Assembly: GCA_008921705.1 (NCBI GenBank)
Contig: VFFE01007215.1
Location: forward strand, 3,365,097 to 3,429,096
Length of the DNA stretch: 64,000 bases
Direction of reading: 5' to 3'
Source of the DNA: Burhinus oedicnemus
Taxonomy: Eukaryota > Chordata > Aves > Charadriiformes > Burhinidae
Position numbers and translations under genes: made by a program. Under the pieces are notes generated by a model that saw only the letters and a program-made list of their open reading frames with translations, did not search any database and was not told where the DNA came from. This document shows, one piece after another, positions 46,996 to 57,935 of the stretch (its first letter is position 1; each line of letters begins with the position of its first letter).

Positions 46996-49900
46996 AATAC
47001 TGAGTAAGGGGTAAAGGGAAAGGCTATATAACAAGCATATAAGATAGCAGGAAGTTACCATCTTTGGGAGTTGTCTTGGTCAAAAAACCCAAACATATAA
47101 ATAATGAATGAATCCTGCAGGTGGGACTGCTGATGCTCTGGTATCATAAAGTTTTGTCATGTCCAGAACTGCCACTGTCAACACCTACACTGAAGAGATT
47201 GTTTTACATCCAGTGAATGCACTAGCAACCTAATAATAACAATATGTTTTCCAAATAGGTCACCCTGGAAAACCTGGCTTTATTATAATTATATATGCTT
47301 GTTGGACCTACTGGCCTCTTGAATCATGGGATCATAGGTTATACTCTCATAAATCACATTGTATTGCTGATTTTATACATACATTGTGGTTGTAATTTAT
47401 GTGTCAGTTTATATTTATTCCCCTGTTTGACATTATTCTTCAGTTTAAGAATGATTTATAATTTTTTTCCCCAGTGTTATTTTGGCCTTAATAAAGATTG
47501 TCTTGCTACAAAGTGAATTATTAGTATATGGACCCCTTAGGTGAAGGTTGGTGTTCAGAGGGATACGACCCACATTTTTCAGGTGCCCCCATCTTTTTTG
47601 GTTCTTTGTTTTCTGAGTTCACCATGGAGTCTAAACCATAGAGATCAGGTCTCATGGCCAAAGCAGTGGCAGGAAAGATGCCTTTGAGGAAGGTTAATCT
47701 TTGGGCAATTGCCTTCCCCAGAGGCACAGGGCACAGCCCTTTTTGGGTTTGTCCTCTAGACCAAAGTGGTGCCCACCCCAGCCTTGCTCCCACAGACCTC
47801 TCTGTCCACTTGACATTTTCTTTGTTTCTGCTGAGGTTCTCAGCAAGTAGCTTTACAGCTCCTTACAGACATCCTTCACTCTGGTATCCTGGGATTTCAG
47901 GGCCTCTGTTACTGGTACTGGCATTGAAGGGAATTGAGAAACTCGGTCACTGATGTTTCTTCTCATTAACTTAAGCCATTTAAAAGTCTCCGGTTTTATA
48001 CAGAGAGTTTGCATGCCTGGCTGTTGAAGATGGCTTAATTCAGGCAAGATCCTCAGAGCCTGCATTTTGGAGGTGTTGAGTACCACAACCTGAAGTCAGG
48101 GGGAAGTTCTACAAGGTCAACTCACTTGAACAAGGCCTAGGAAAATTGGCTTTAACTGTCCCACAGAAGACTGAAAGTACAGGAATACACATGTGAAAAA
48201 AGAAAACATGTTTAATTTTGTATTTAATTCTAGCAGGGATTCAATACTGTGAGAAATAAATTCCACAAGCAGTCAAGTCTATTATTCAAGAAGAATTTCT
48301 AATTTCTCTCTGCTCTCAGCTAGCAAATGCACATTCAGCCATGTACAGAAACAAAAACTGCTGATATCCTTAAGGCTTAAATGAAAACTACAAAAATGAT
48401 TACTTAAAGTGCTTAAATCTATTTTGTGCTTAAAATGGATTTTTGTCTTTTTATTTTAATTATATTTATTACAAAACTCACAAAAATCAGTTTATTCATA
48501 TATATTTTTCTTTTAAGGAAACATAAAAAAGGCACAAAGTATTACAGTAGGCCTCCCAATGATATAACATCATTCAGTTATGTTGTGATCATTTTAATGT
48601 ACCTCTTTCCTGTGTTACCCCTTTTTCAGCATTCTCTGTACTTTGTCATTGCCTTCTGGATTATTGTACATTGCAATTGGTCTGTATGGTTGCCTACTTA
48701 ATGTGTGAAACATCTTTTTCTGTACAGCAAAGAATAGGACAAAGTAATTAAAAATATATATCTACACATCTTTAAGGTCAATATTCTCTTAAAGCTTGAG
48801 TATTTGCAATAAATTTCTCCATATTGTTCTGGAATTCACAGGCAATACCTGAGCTGGAAGTTTGGACCTATCAGTCTTCTTGCATATTAATCATTATAAG
48901 AGATTGCATCTAATATCTCAGATCTTTCTTTTATTTTGAAATTGCCTGGATAGATGTGCATTAGCATCAGTTATCCAGTGGGCCAAGTTTTTTTCCCCAG
49001 TTGTACTAATGAAGCAAATGGATTGATTTGAGAGAATTTAATCCAGATTTATATAGTAATTATTGAGAGCATTGGAATTTGACCCCATAAGCCTTCAGGT
49101 TGAGAGATTTCCATCTTTACAATGTGAGGGGTTTTTTTTAGCTTTTATTAAGAATCCACCTTTCTTTTTCTAAAGCTCAGGTTATTAAATATGGATATAT
49201 TTCTTCATAGAAATACCGCACTGTAAATCTGCGTTCCATAAAGGCTTAATTCCTAGTTCTATGCATATTCTGCCTATAACCTCTGCTTAGATTTGTTTTA
49301 TTATATCAGATTCGCACCTTTCAATTTGACATGACTATCTTTATAGGATAGAGAGGTAAATACTGCTGATCCAGAATAAAGAATAGCAAGCTACCAAGTT
49401 GTTGAATGCAGAAACTGAGGCTAAGCCTCTTGGAAATGGGAACATAAATTAATATTGTGCTTGATTTTGGACTTTTTATGCTACACTGGTCAGCAGAGTC
49501 ATAAAGCAGGAGGTTCATCTCTGCTCCAAAAGTGTGAGAGGACTTAGGATACATTATACTAATTCCATTTTGGTATACATGAATCGATCTCTGGCCAAAA
49601 TTTTCATATATGTTCTGTCAAGATGTTTAGTACATAGTTTATCTCCAGAGACAAACATGAGCTTGTCATTGCACAGGCTTGCTCCATCAATAGTCCCATA
49701 ATGGCTGTCTAACGTGGATGGGCTCCTTTGTTGTGCTTACCAAGACATATATCGTAACAGTCTCATTAGTCCACTCTAAAGTAATTAAAAAATATCTCTA
49801 TTGACTCCATTCAGCTTTGCATCAAGCCTTAATAGGAAAATTAAATGGTCTTTAGCAAGCTACACAAACCTGAGCTAGAAGCACTGAGTAGCTCCAGCCA

Positions 49901-51227
49901 TGTTTGCTCAGGAAATATAACCATCTACTATTGATCCCTGCTGCTCGTTCCCTGTTCATGATTATTAGAAGAAAAAAATGCATCTAGCCAGTGGCACTCA
50001 CTCAGGATGTCCATTTTTTCAGCTTTAGTGACATGTGCTAGGCAGCTGAGGGAAACTGACAGGCATAACATGTTAGATGTCTTATCTGGGTGCACCACAG
50101 CCAAGATGCAATTGGTCAGATTTAGATTTCATTCACGTAAATCAGCCTAACATCATTAACTCTGTTATTTGCTCTGCTGATTTAAACCACGTGAAGATCA
50201 TGACACAGATCTGTCTTAGAAGTTGAATGAATGATTTTTTTTTCTTTTGTCTTCTCTGAAATATAGTGTCTGCAGGTAGATTTTGCTTTGTGAAGTAACT
50301 GCTATAAAGGATGGTCCTTCGTAAAGAAAACAGATGCTGTCCATGCTCTTCATGCAAGGGCATGGCTGCAGAGAATAGGGATCCTGCTCTTTGCACCCCA
50401 TGCAACCTTCAAGACCCTCTGATGTATCAGGAGTCTCCCTGCCCTCCCACTTGTAAGGCAATTCTTTTACACCAATCTATGTCAAATACGTGCTGGAGCA
50501 TGTACCAGCAATACCAGCAAATCTTCACGTTTCCCCAGAAGACGGGTCTTGCTCTTTACTCTGCCTCACTTTGCCAAGGTAGATGCTGAGAACTGCTGCT
50601 TCCTTTTGCTTTTTGAGGTGTTCACGCCAGCCTGAAACATGAAGGAGGAAATCTGGTTTCTTCTTCACCAGCAGTCGCAGAAAGTAGTTAACCAAACCAA
50701 TGTTTAATTCAAGTTAAGCAGACTAATGCTGAATGGATTAGTTCCTATGGGAAGCAGAGGCACACGAGCCAGTAGAAGTACTTGAACAAGTCTTATGTGA
50801 GTTCACAGCCTGGTCCCAAGTAGCAGGAGATGAAGCACAGTTTAAGATTTATGCCACTCTTACATTCTACTTGTGTTGAGCCACACTCAGTCCCATAGGT
50901 AGCTGGAGACTAGGATGACCTGGTATTATTTGTAATGTTCTGTTTAATAATCTTTCACAAAATGGAAAGACAGGGACAATACAGGGAACAGAGAACTATG
51001 CTAACTTGCATTTGGGATGGTATAAACAGAAGCTGAAGAGCTTGCACAGAAGCAATGCAAAAGGTGAGAGTCTCTGAATGCGACCATATGAAAAAAAAAT
51101 TGAGGAAAAAACGAATAAGAGAGATGCTTATTTGCAGCAGTTAAATTCTGCAAGTGGAGCCAGGCTGACCTGAAATGTTAGCCTGTGAGCTACGTGGACT
51201 TTGGCCTCAAGAAATTATTCCTTGCAG
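46996..51227. other. Unique AT-rich non-coding DNA
   Basis: No gene or repeat family is supported. Frames are short (up to 99 codons at 47,654-47,953) and unrecognised. The 48.2-49.5 kb part is particularly AT-rich. Confidence 0.55.
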
Positions 51228-51246
51228 CTGTAAGTGAGACTTACAG
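51228..51246. repeat. 8-bp inverted repeat holding a donor-like GTAAGT on each strand
   Basis: ctgtaagt, loop gag, acttacag. Each strand contains GTAAGT, the strongest 5' splice-site core, and on the + strand it is preceded two bases earlier by an acceptor-like ttattccttgcag. The arrangement is near, but not equal to, a zero-length recursive splice site, which needs AG directly joined to GT. Confidence 0.8.
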
Positions 51247-53719
51247 AACTACTGCAAGGTAAGAAATGGGGCACAGTTTCACCTTAGGAAATGTCCGCCC
51301 CTCAGTACAAGCCTAATGACTGTTCTGATTAGTTCACATTACCTTCTTGGTTGTGATCTGACAAGCACAGGTCCCCCGTTCAAGGCAGTGTCAAGGACAG
51401 TCCAACTTTAAACTGGGAAAGTGGTACCAAAGAAATAAGCCTGAGTAGTCAATATGCTGAAAACTTTTTCTGATTTAGGGTCCACAGTCTTATCATTATT
51501 ACCACTATTTATGCATTTTATGGATATTTTATCATGTTGACTTTGATACCTGTAATCATGTTCATTCATTTGTAAGTTGTAGCACTTGTAACAATCCCAG
51601 TACAACTAAAAGATGAGAAATTTCCTGGCTGTAGAAGAAGTTTTCCACAGCTTTCAGAGATACAGATGCAAGTTTAAGTCTTTCAAAGAGTTAGACAAAT
51701 ACCTTCCATGTTCCTGGTCCTAGATCTCTGGACAAAGTTGAGGAAATGTATAACAAAATACATTTTTTAAAAAATCTATATTGCAGAAGTACTTGTGGGA
51801 ACTGCAACAGCTTGCTGGAGTAAATTTGGTCTCAAAAGTGTCCATAGATGTTTAGGAAGATGGAGACATTTCTTTCTGATGGAGACTCCAGCATTATTAC
51901 TCATTAAGCTTTCTGAGGTAAGTATGCTCACAGATGAGAATGAGACAAGTCAGAGACAGAGTTTATATAGACTCTGCAAGTACTAGAAACTGTATATAAA
52001 TCTGAAAGTGTGTACTTTTTTTACTGGTACAGCATCATCCAGTGAAATACTTCTCCGTAAATACTGAATACTTAATAGGACCACTTCTACTTAGCGTGAG
52101 CTGGATAAAATTGAAGCAGTATCCTTCAGAAAACCAGCCTGCTTCTACCCTAGCCCTTCCCCAGCACCTTCCCTCCCTCCACAGAGCACCTTCCCAACTA
52201 TCTAGACAGCTTCACGGAAGCCACATAAAAAGAGACTAAAATGGGTGAAAAAACCAAAACCACATTTTGACACAAAATAAAACTGTTTAATTATCCCTTC
52301 CTACCCCAAAAAAAGAAAGAGTTACCATCCCAGCTGAACTTTGTTGCCACCTGAGTAAAACTCAGCAAGGAAGAAGTAGCATAGAAGCATCAAGCCACAA
52401 GCAGGAGCACTGTGTCCTTGTCACTCTTTGTCTCTCCGTGGGATTCAACACCTTGTTGTGCTGGAAAAAAGTGACAGCGTGGATGTCAGCTGCAAAGAAA
52501 AAAGTCCTTATTCTTGTTAAAAGGAAATGCATCATGAAGGAAAGAGGAAAAATGGAATTACCATATTTTGATGTCCGGCAGTTCAGTGGTTTCCCATCCA
52601 AGGCATTGAACTTGCCCCTTCCAACAGCTGCACAGAAAGGTTCATGAGCAACCTTGGACCACATGCTGCCACATGAGTGCAGGTGCAGGCGCAGGCACGG
52701 TGTGGATGAAGAGCAGGACAAAACCCTGTTTGACTGTCTTCTGTGAATGTGTGGGTCAGTAGGCTGTAGGTGGACAGCAGGGGAAAGAAGGCTGAGAAGC
52801 AGAGCATGGGAGAAGGCCTGCTGGAAGTTGTTTGATCTGTGAGCAGAGGTTTTGTGCAGACTGCACTGATCTTTGCAGCTTTAGGAATAGCTGTGTGCTG
52901 TGGCATTACCGTTTGCCCTGTCCTGTGGGAAAATATGCCAAGAAGACAGCTGAAACTTGTTTTACCGCTTGGTGTTCTTCAAATTTATCTGGTTTAGGGC
53001 ATCCTTCCCTGGCCCAGAGTGCGAGCTCTTCCAGGCTGTGCTCACCCGAGCCATGATGGACTCACATTCACAAACTTGGGTCTTGTAGGTGCAATTCAGA
53101 GTCAGAGGAGACTGGTCCAAGGCATTGTCTCTCTGGATTCCTAAAATAATATGGTTTCCATGTAAGATCTGACCGTAGGTACTTCATCAGCTGAGGTAAG
53201 CATGGAAGTGGCATACTATAATCCAGGCCCAACCTACCAACAGTCTTTAATCAGGAGTTACATCTTACTTTGTGTAAGTATATTCGGTACTTATCCTGAA
53301 ATGTTAGACCTGACAGCCAACCTCAGGACTCACCAGAGGTTCCTTCTCTGATAGTGCAACCTAATTTATGTGAATACCAACACCACAGCTCAAAGATGCA
53401 GGGAAGATGAGTGCTTTCTTCTTTCATGCAGAGTAGGCTACAATCTTAGAAACATGTTGTGAATCTACAACTAACCGGATAACTCAAAATAAGGGTCAAA
53501 AAAGTTAAATAACTGGCCCAAAAATTGGATTCTAAGTTTTTGCAGCTGAAAGACATAGGAGAGCTATTTGGCAATAAGGTTTTCCTTGGCTATATTAGTT
53601 ATTATGTACATTTTCCACTTGGGGTTTTGCACTAATATCCCATTGGTTTGCACACATACTAGGATGTGTAGGGCTGAGAATGATTCAGAAAAGATCTAGG
53701 TATTTTTTTTACATTTTCT
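51247..53719. other. Unique non-coding DNA
   Basis: Overlapping frames of 107-119 codons on the minus strand and 69-74 on the + strand (52.36-53.06 kb) have no recognisable domains. No repeat family is seen. Confidence 0.5.
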
Positions 53720-53741
53720 GGGGAGGAGGGGGAGGGAGAGG
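53720..53741 (+). repeat. G-rich tract with weak G-quadruplex potential
   Basis: GGGGAGGAGGGGGAGGGAGAGG. It has three runs of three or more G plus GG pairs, so a two-layer quadruplex is possible but a classic three-layer one is not met. It is preceded by a T-rich stretch. Confidence 0.6.
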
Positions 53742-55489
53742 ACCTGTTCACGCACTGGCTGTAACCAATCAAGTTTTGCATGATGCCAAAAAATTAAACA
53801 CAGTAAAGCCAGACCCTGTCAGCAATGAGTTGATTGCTTTAAATAAGGGAGATTTCCTGAATGTTTAAATTGAAACTTCTACTATGATTAAAGCAAAGAG
53901 AAGTACCAGGATGCTTCCTAACTATTTAGTTCCTAAAATTCCTGTGAGGTCTGGAGATGACAAATTCAATTCTGATGTGCTGTGTTTTACACTCTGCAGG
54001 CTGTAGTAAAAGGTAAAACTAATCAAGCTTGGGTTTCCCATGGGCTGTGCTTTAAGATGTTTTCTTATTTAAAGTCATGGAAATATGTTAAAACCCACAT
54101 AGACTGGATGAAGTTTATACAAGGCAAAATGTATTCGACCATGCTTTTGCACAGTGTGCATATTTTGACTTTTCATTATTTTTTGTTTGTTTAATCCTTC
54201 ATCCTGCTTAAAACTGTATTCCAACCACATTTGCAGACAGAAGATGGGGAAGAACAGATTATAACTCTCCCAAAATGTTGCTTAAGACTGTTTAGAGCAG
54301 AGAACACCTTGGTAGTGAATTGAATTTCTTCAATGCATCAGGAGAGAGAATAGGCACTTACTAACAGTAAACTTTTGATTGCAGGGGGTGAAATATTCAT
54401 GCTGCTGATACTTTTTTTAGGAAAACCAGAATTTTATCCCCAAGCCTATATTTTATGGGAAAGTTTAAGTTCACCTACAACAATCCTTCCTCACTCTTTC
54501 AAGCTCCACAAAATGAATACTTAGATGGAATGTGCCTGATTAATCATCATATGTACATACTCAACATTTTACATAGCACGGAAAATGATGGAAATGGGCC
54601 TTTTCAGAAGATCTGTCGCCAGCAGAAATTACTTCTGACCTGACTATGAATGTATTCCTCAAACACATATTTTTGAAATGATCGTTTTTAAATTTCCTGA
54701 ATGAAAATTATGTTTTCCATTGTGAATAAATGAAGCACTATTTCTGTGCAACCACATACTTCACCATATAAAATGATCTCATCAAGATTTCTCTATCCCA
54801 CCAGAAGAAATATTCATCTTTAAGTCTTCTGTGTCTCAGAATTTTAAGGGCTGGTTTGAATTGCTATATTGTTTACATTTCTAAAGTTTAGCACTTTTCA
54901 TTATGGTTATTCATTGTGGAAATATTCTTTTCAGTTCATAATTAAAATCTCCACATGCAACTTCCCTGATATGATTTCCAAGTTTAAGTTGGAGAGAAAG
55001 AAAGGAGGAATATATTTTGAAGATTTAGTATATCGTAAATTCTGTAGTGGTTCTTTACCAAATGAATGACAGATGGATGATGAGAATTATTTAACTGCCT
55101 GTGTCATCATTTTGCATTCTGCTTGAAAGCCTAAAGTATGCTCATACCAAATCAAAATACAGACACAGAAAATTCTAATTTAGATAGTCTTTTAGACTCT
55201 ATTTCAGTACACACTTGGTTTTGGTAGTCCCAGAGAAACTTCTGCTGCTATTAGCAGATACCTACATGAAAACTAAAGGAGCATTTCAGAGGCAAAAAAT
55301 GCAACAGTTTGAACCCATGAGTACAGATGCGATTGGGGTCCAGGTTTATATTTTCTCATTCTGGCCAGCTTTCACCGAGTGATGCTGCAATTGCTGAGAA
55401 ACTGTGTCACTTTATTACTGCAGCCTACATGTTGGTTTTAAATAACATTTTCCATAAACAAGATTGTTTTGATTAGTATACCCTAAAGA
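53742..55489. other. Unique AT-rich non-coding DNA
   Basis: Short frames only; no repeat family or RNA gene recognised. Confidence 0.55.
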
Positions 55490-55880
55490 ACACCTGTTGA
55501 CAAGTGGGCTTTGGAATCTTTTTAAATTACACTCCAATTAGTCCGTATGGTAATTGACAGTAGGGTGCTGCTGCGAGTTCCTCCCTCGTGGGTCTGCCCC
55601 ACACAGCCAAGTGCGGGAGCTGAGATCACACACTCACTTGACAGTCTTTACATATTGCTGCATTTAGGATTAGGGTGGTTTTCAAGCTTAATCCCACATA
55701 ATCAGATTGCGCCCCCGTGGAAGCAAATGATGAAATCCCCTTCTCTCCAAAACAAACAGATACACATGGTTAATGAGGGAGCAAGCGGGTTTAAGCCTCC
55801 TTCATGTGAGCTCTGCTTGGCCACATGGAAATTTAATTTCTCATAACCTGCTAAAGACAGCCATCGGTATCTACGGTGAA
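55490..55880. promoter_or_regulatory. Candidate conserved noncoding element
   Basis: Contains ctccaattagtcc, ggtaattgacag (homeodomain plus MEIS-type TGACAG), cacttgacag, agcttaatccc (OTX-type TAATCC), cataatcag, aaatgatgaaat, ggttaatgag and ggaaatttaatttc, with several retained CpGs. The density of homeodomain/TALE words exceeds that of the flanks. Frames of 99 and 104 codons cross it but show no domain. The regulatory role is inference. Confidence 0.35.
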
Positions 55881-56089
55881 ATGCAAACCGGTGCAGAAGG
55901 AACAGCTGACAGAGGAAGGGTTAAGGCCTGCCATGCTCCCTGGCCTCGCCATGATGGTGAGAAGACACCAGGAACGTGGCTGGCTAGAAACCCCCTTGTG
56001 CCTCTCTGTGTGTGGTCAGGGCATCGCAAGATAAGGGTCCAGCAGTCCCAAGAATATCATGGATGTCAGTGGGGCTCTGTGTGGTGAAG

Positions 56090-56685
56090 GTGCCTCTGCC
56101 GTGGCCGTGCACACCTAAGCTACCTGTGCTGCCAGCAGCAGCAAGCTGGGCTTGTGGGGCTGGCCCCAGCCGCCCAGGCTTGCTGTCCACAGCCAGACCA
56201 TACCGAAATACCGGTGAGCATCAGCACGCTGGGAAACCCTGGGAAGCCTCTGTGGACCTGCTGCGCTGCTGCGGTGGTACCTTCCGAGCTACCCAAGGCA
56301 AGTGAGGAAGCAGGAGCGGCAGCTGCAGACAATTACCGCCTCTGCCCAGACTAAACAAAGGGAGGGCGACCGCCGCAGCCCCGCCGATCCCAGAGATAGG
56401 CAGCCCTGGCCAGCGGGACTGGGAGGGAGACTTACCCCCTTCAGGCCGGACCACTGGCCCAGGCGGGAGTTTTGCACGACCAAGCGCACGGAGCCGGCAA
56501 GTCTCAGGTAATTGTGAGTGACAGGGAAAGGCAAGGAAAGGGGAAAGAGCAAGTTTGGCTTTGTAAAGGCATAAAAGCGGCTCTCCCTTGTGCGGCATTG
56601 TTTTATTCCCCGCTCAGAGGCAGGTCTGACTCTACCCGCATGGGTTTCAGGCGCTCCTTTCGGGGAGAAGAAAGGAGTTTCTGTG
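56090..56685. promoter_or_regulatory. CpG-rich patch, possible second promoter
   Basis: Roughly 23 CpG lie between 56,221 and 56,670 (for example ggcgaccgccgcagccccgccgatc, 56,366-56,390), less dense than the 9.5-kb island. Donor-like words on the + strand are ccg|gtgagc at about 56,212 and cag|gtaatt at about 56,507. A TATA-like CATAAAAG lies at about 56,570. Long frames (125 and 154 codons on the minus strand, 97 on the +) overlap each other and are attributed to the GC content. Promoter status and direction are uncertain. Confidence 0.4.
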
Positions 56686-57750
56686 CTCTTTGAAGCCCGT
56701 GTATGCTGGTCAGACAGGAAGCCTGAGCTTCTGTCAGTCAACAGCACATGCAAAATTTATCAAGTATATTACTTGACAGAGGTTACTCTGTCATTACTAG
56801 CTAACAGGGCTCTGCCAGAGAAATTTTTTTATGGAAGCATGTGCTGTCAAAGGCAAAGTGTCCATTGATTGATTGCCACAGCTGACCTAAACATACAAGG
56901 ATCACTGTGTAATAACCCCTTTATCATATATAAACCACCAAATGCTAAGTTCAATAACACTAATGGTCTCACTTAAACCCCCCAAGCCAGGCAAATTGAA
57001 AGGAAGAGGGAAAAATGCCATCCTTTCTGTAATCACCGCAGCATGGAGATGTGGGGCTGCGGAGTGGGAGCACCAAGCCTTGCTGCCTGCAGTGGGCTCA
57101 AGGGAAAACAGTGTCCAACCTGTGGGCTGAGCTTTCCACAGTAAAAAAAAATATATACGTATTGCTCAGTTCTGTATTTTCTGCTAAACAGCACGGTGTG
57201 GTTGTGACAGAAATACTGTGCAACAGTCATGTCCAGTAGATCCTAAGCCTGAAAACTGCTTGAACTTTCTCAGAAAATGGTAGGGCCCCTCTTGAAGGAG
57301 TTTCCTGGTGGTTAAAGCCCCTTTAAAACAAAAACAGAAATAAAGTAGCATTTACAACAGAGGGAGGAGAAAGGTTTCCTAAGCTACAGGTCAAGATTTA
57401 AGACCTCTATCAACCGTTTAAATGCATCATATCATTTCCTTCAGAGATATAAATATAGGTAGAGAAAACAAAGCATGAACGTTACTTGGTTTTCTTGGGG
57501 AAGACAAAAAAAGGCGTGAATGAGAGAGGGGAAGGGAACTGAATATAATGTTTGCATTGCAGGGTATTACAATACTAAAGGTTTGAGAAATACAAGGTTT
57601 GAGGGGGAGGAAGTACTATTATTTGAAACTTGGAAAAGTCTGGAAACAACTCAGATACCGTTATGATAAAAGTGAGCAAAGGCTGAATTTTAATCTCTTA
57701 CTGTTCTCAGAAAAAGAAATGACAACGGTTCTTTAAATGTTACTATGAAT
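56686..57750. other. Unique non-coding DNA
   Basis: Nothing recognisable beyond short frames on both strands near 56,942-57,239. Confidence 0.5.
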
Positions 57751-57935
57751 TCTCCCTTCAATTGTTTTGAGGCCGTTAAAATCTTCTGCCTAGCTGTAAA
57801 TGCAGCGGATATTTAGACAGAGATCAGTGGTAATTTCAATAGCCAGGAGCCAAGCCCTTGTCCCCCTGAGGTCAATGACATAGCTTACTATAATAAACAC
57901 ACAGCATCAGGCTGAGAGTCATTTCTGGTGGGGAG
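57751..57935. promoter_or_regulatory. Candidate conserved noncoding element
   Basis: The region from ttttgaggccgttaaaatc through gcagcggatatttagac, gtggtaatttcaatagcc and gaggtcaatgacata to ataataaacac has no frame and a mix of TAAT, AGGTCA (nuclear-receptor half-site) and ATAAACA (forkhead-like) words. Weak evidence. Confidence 0.25.

Noticed and set aside
56221..56753. Minus-strand frames of 125 and 154 codons
   Set aside because: They overlap each other in different registers within GC-rich DNA and have no domain or start context.
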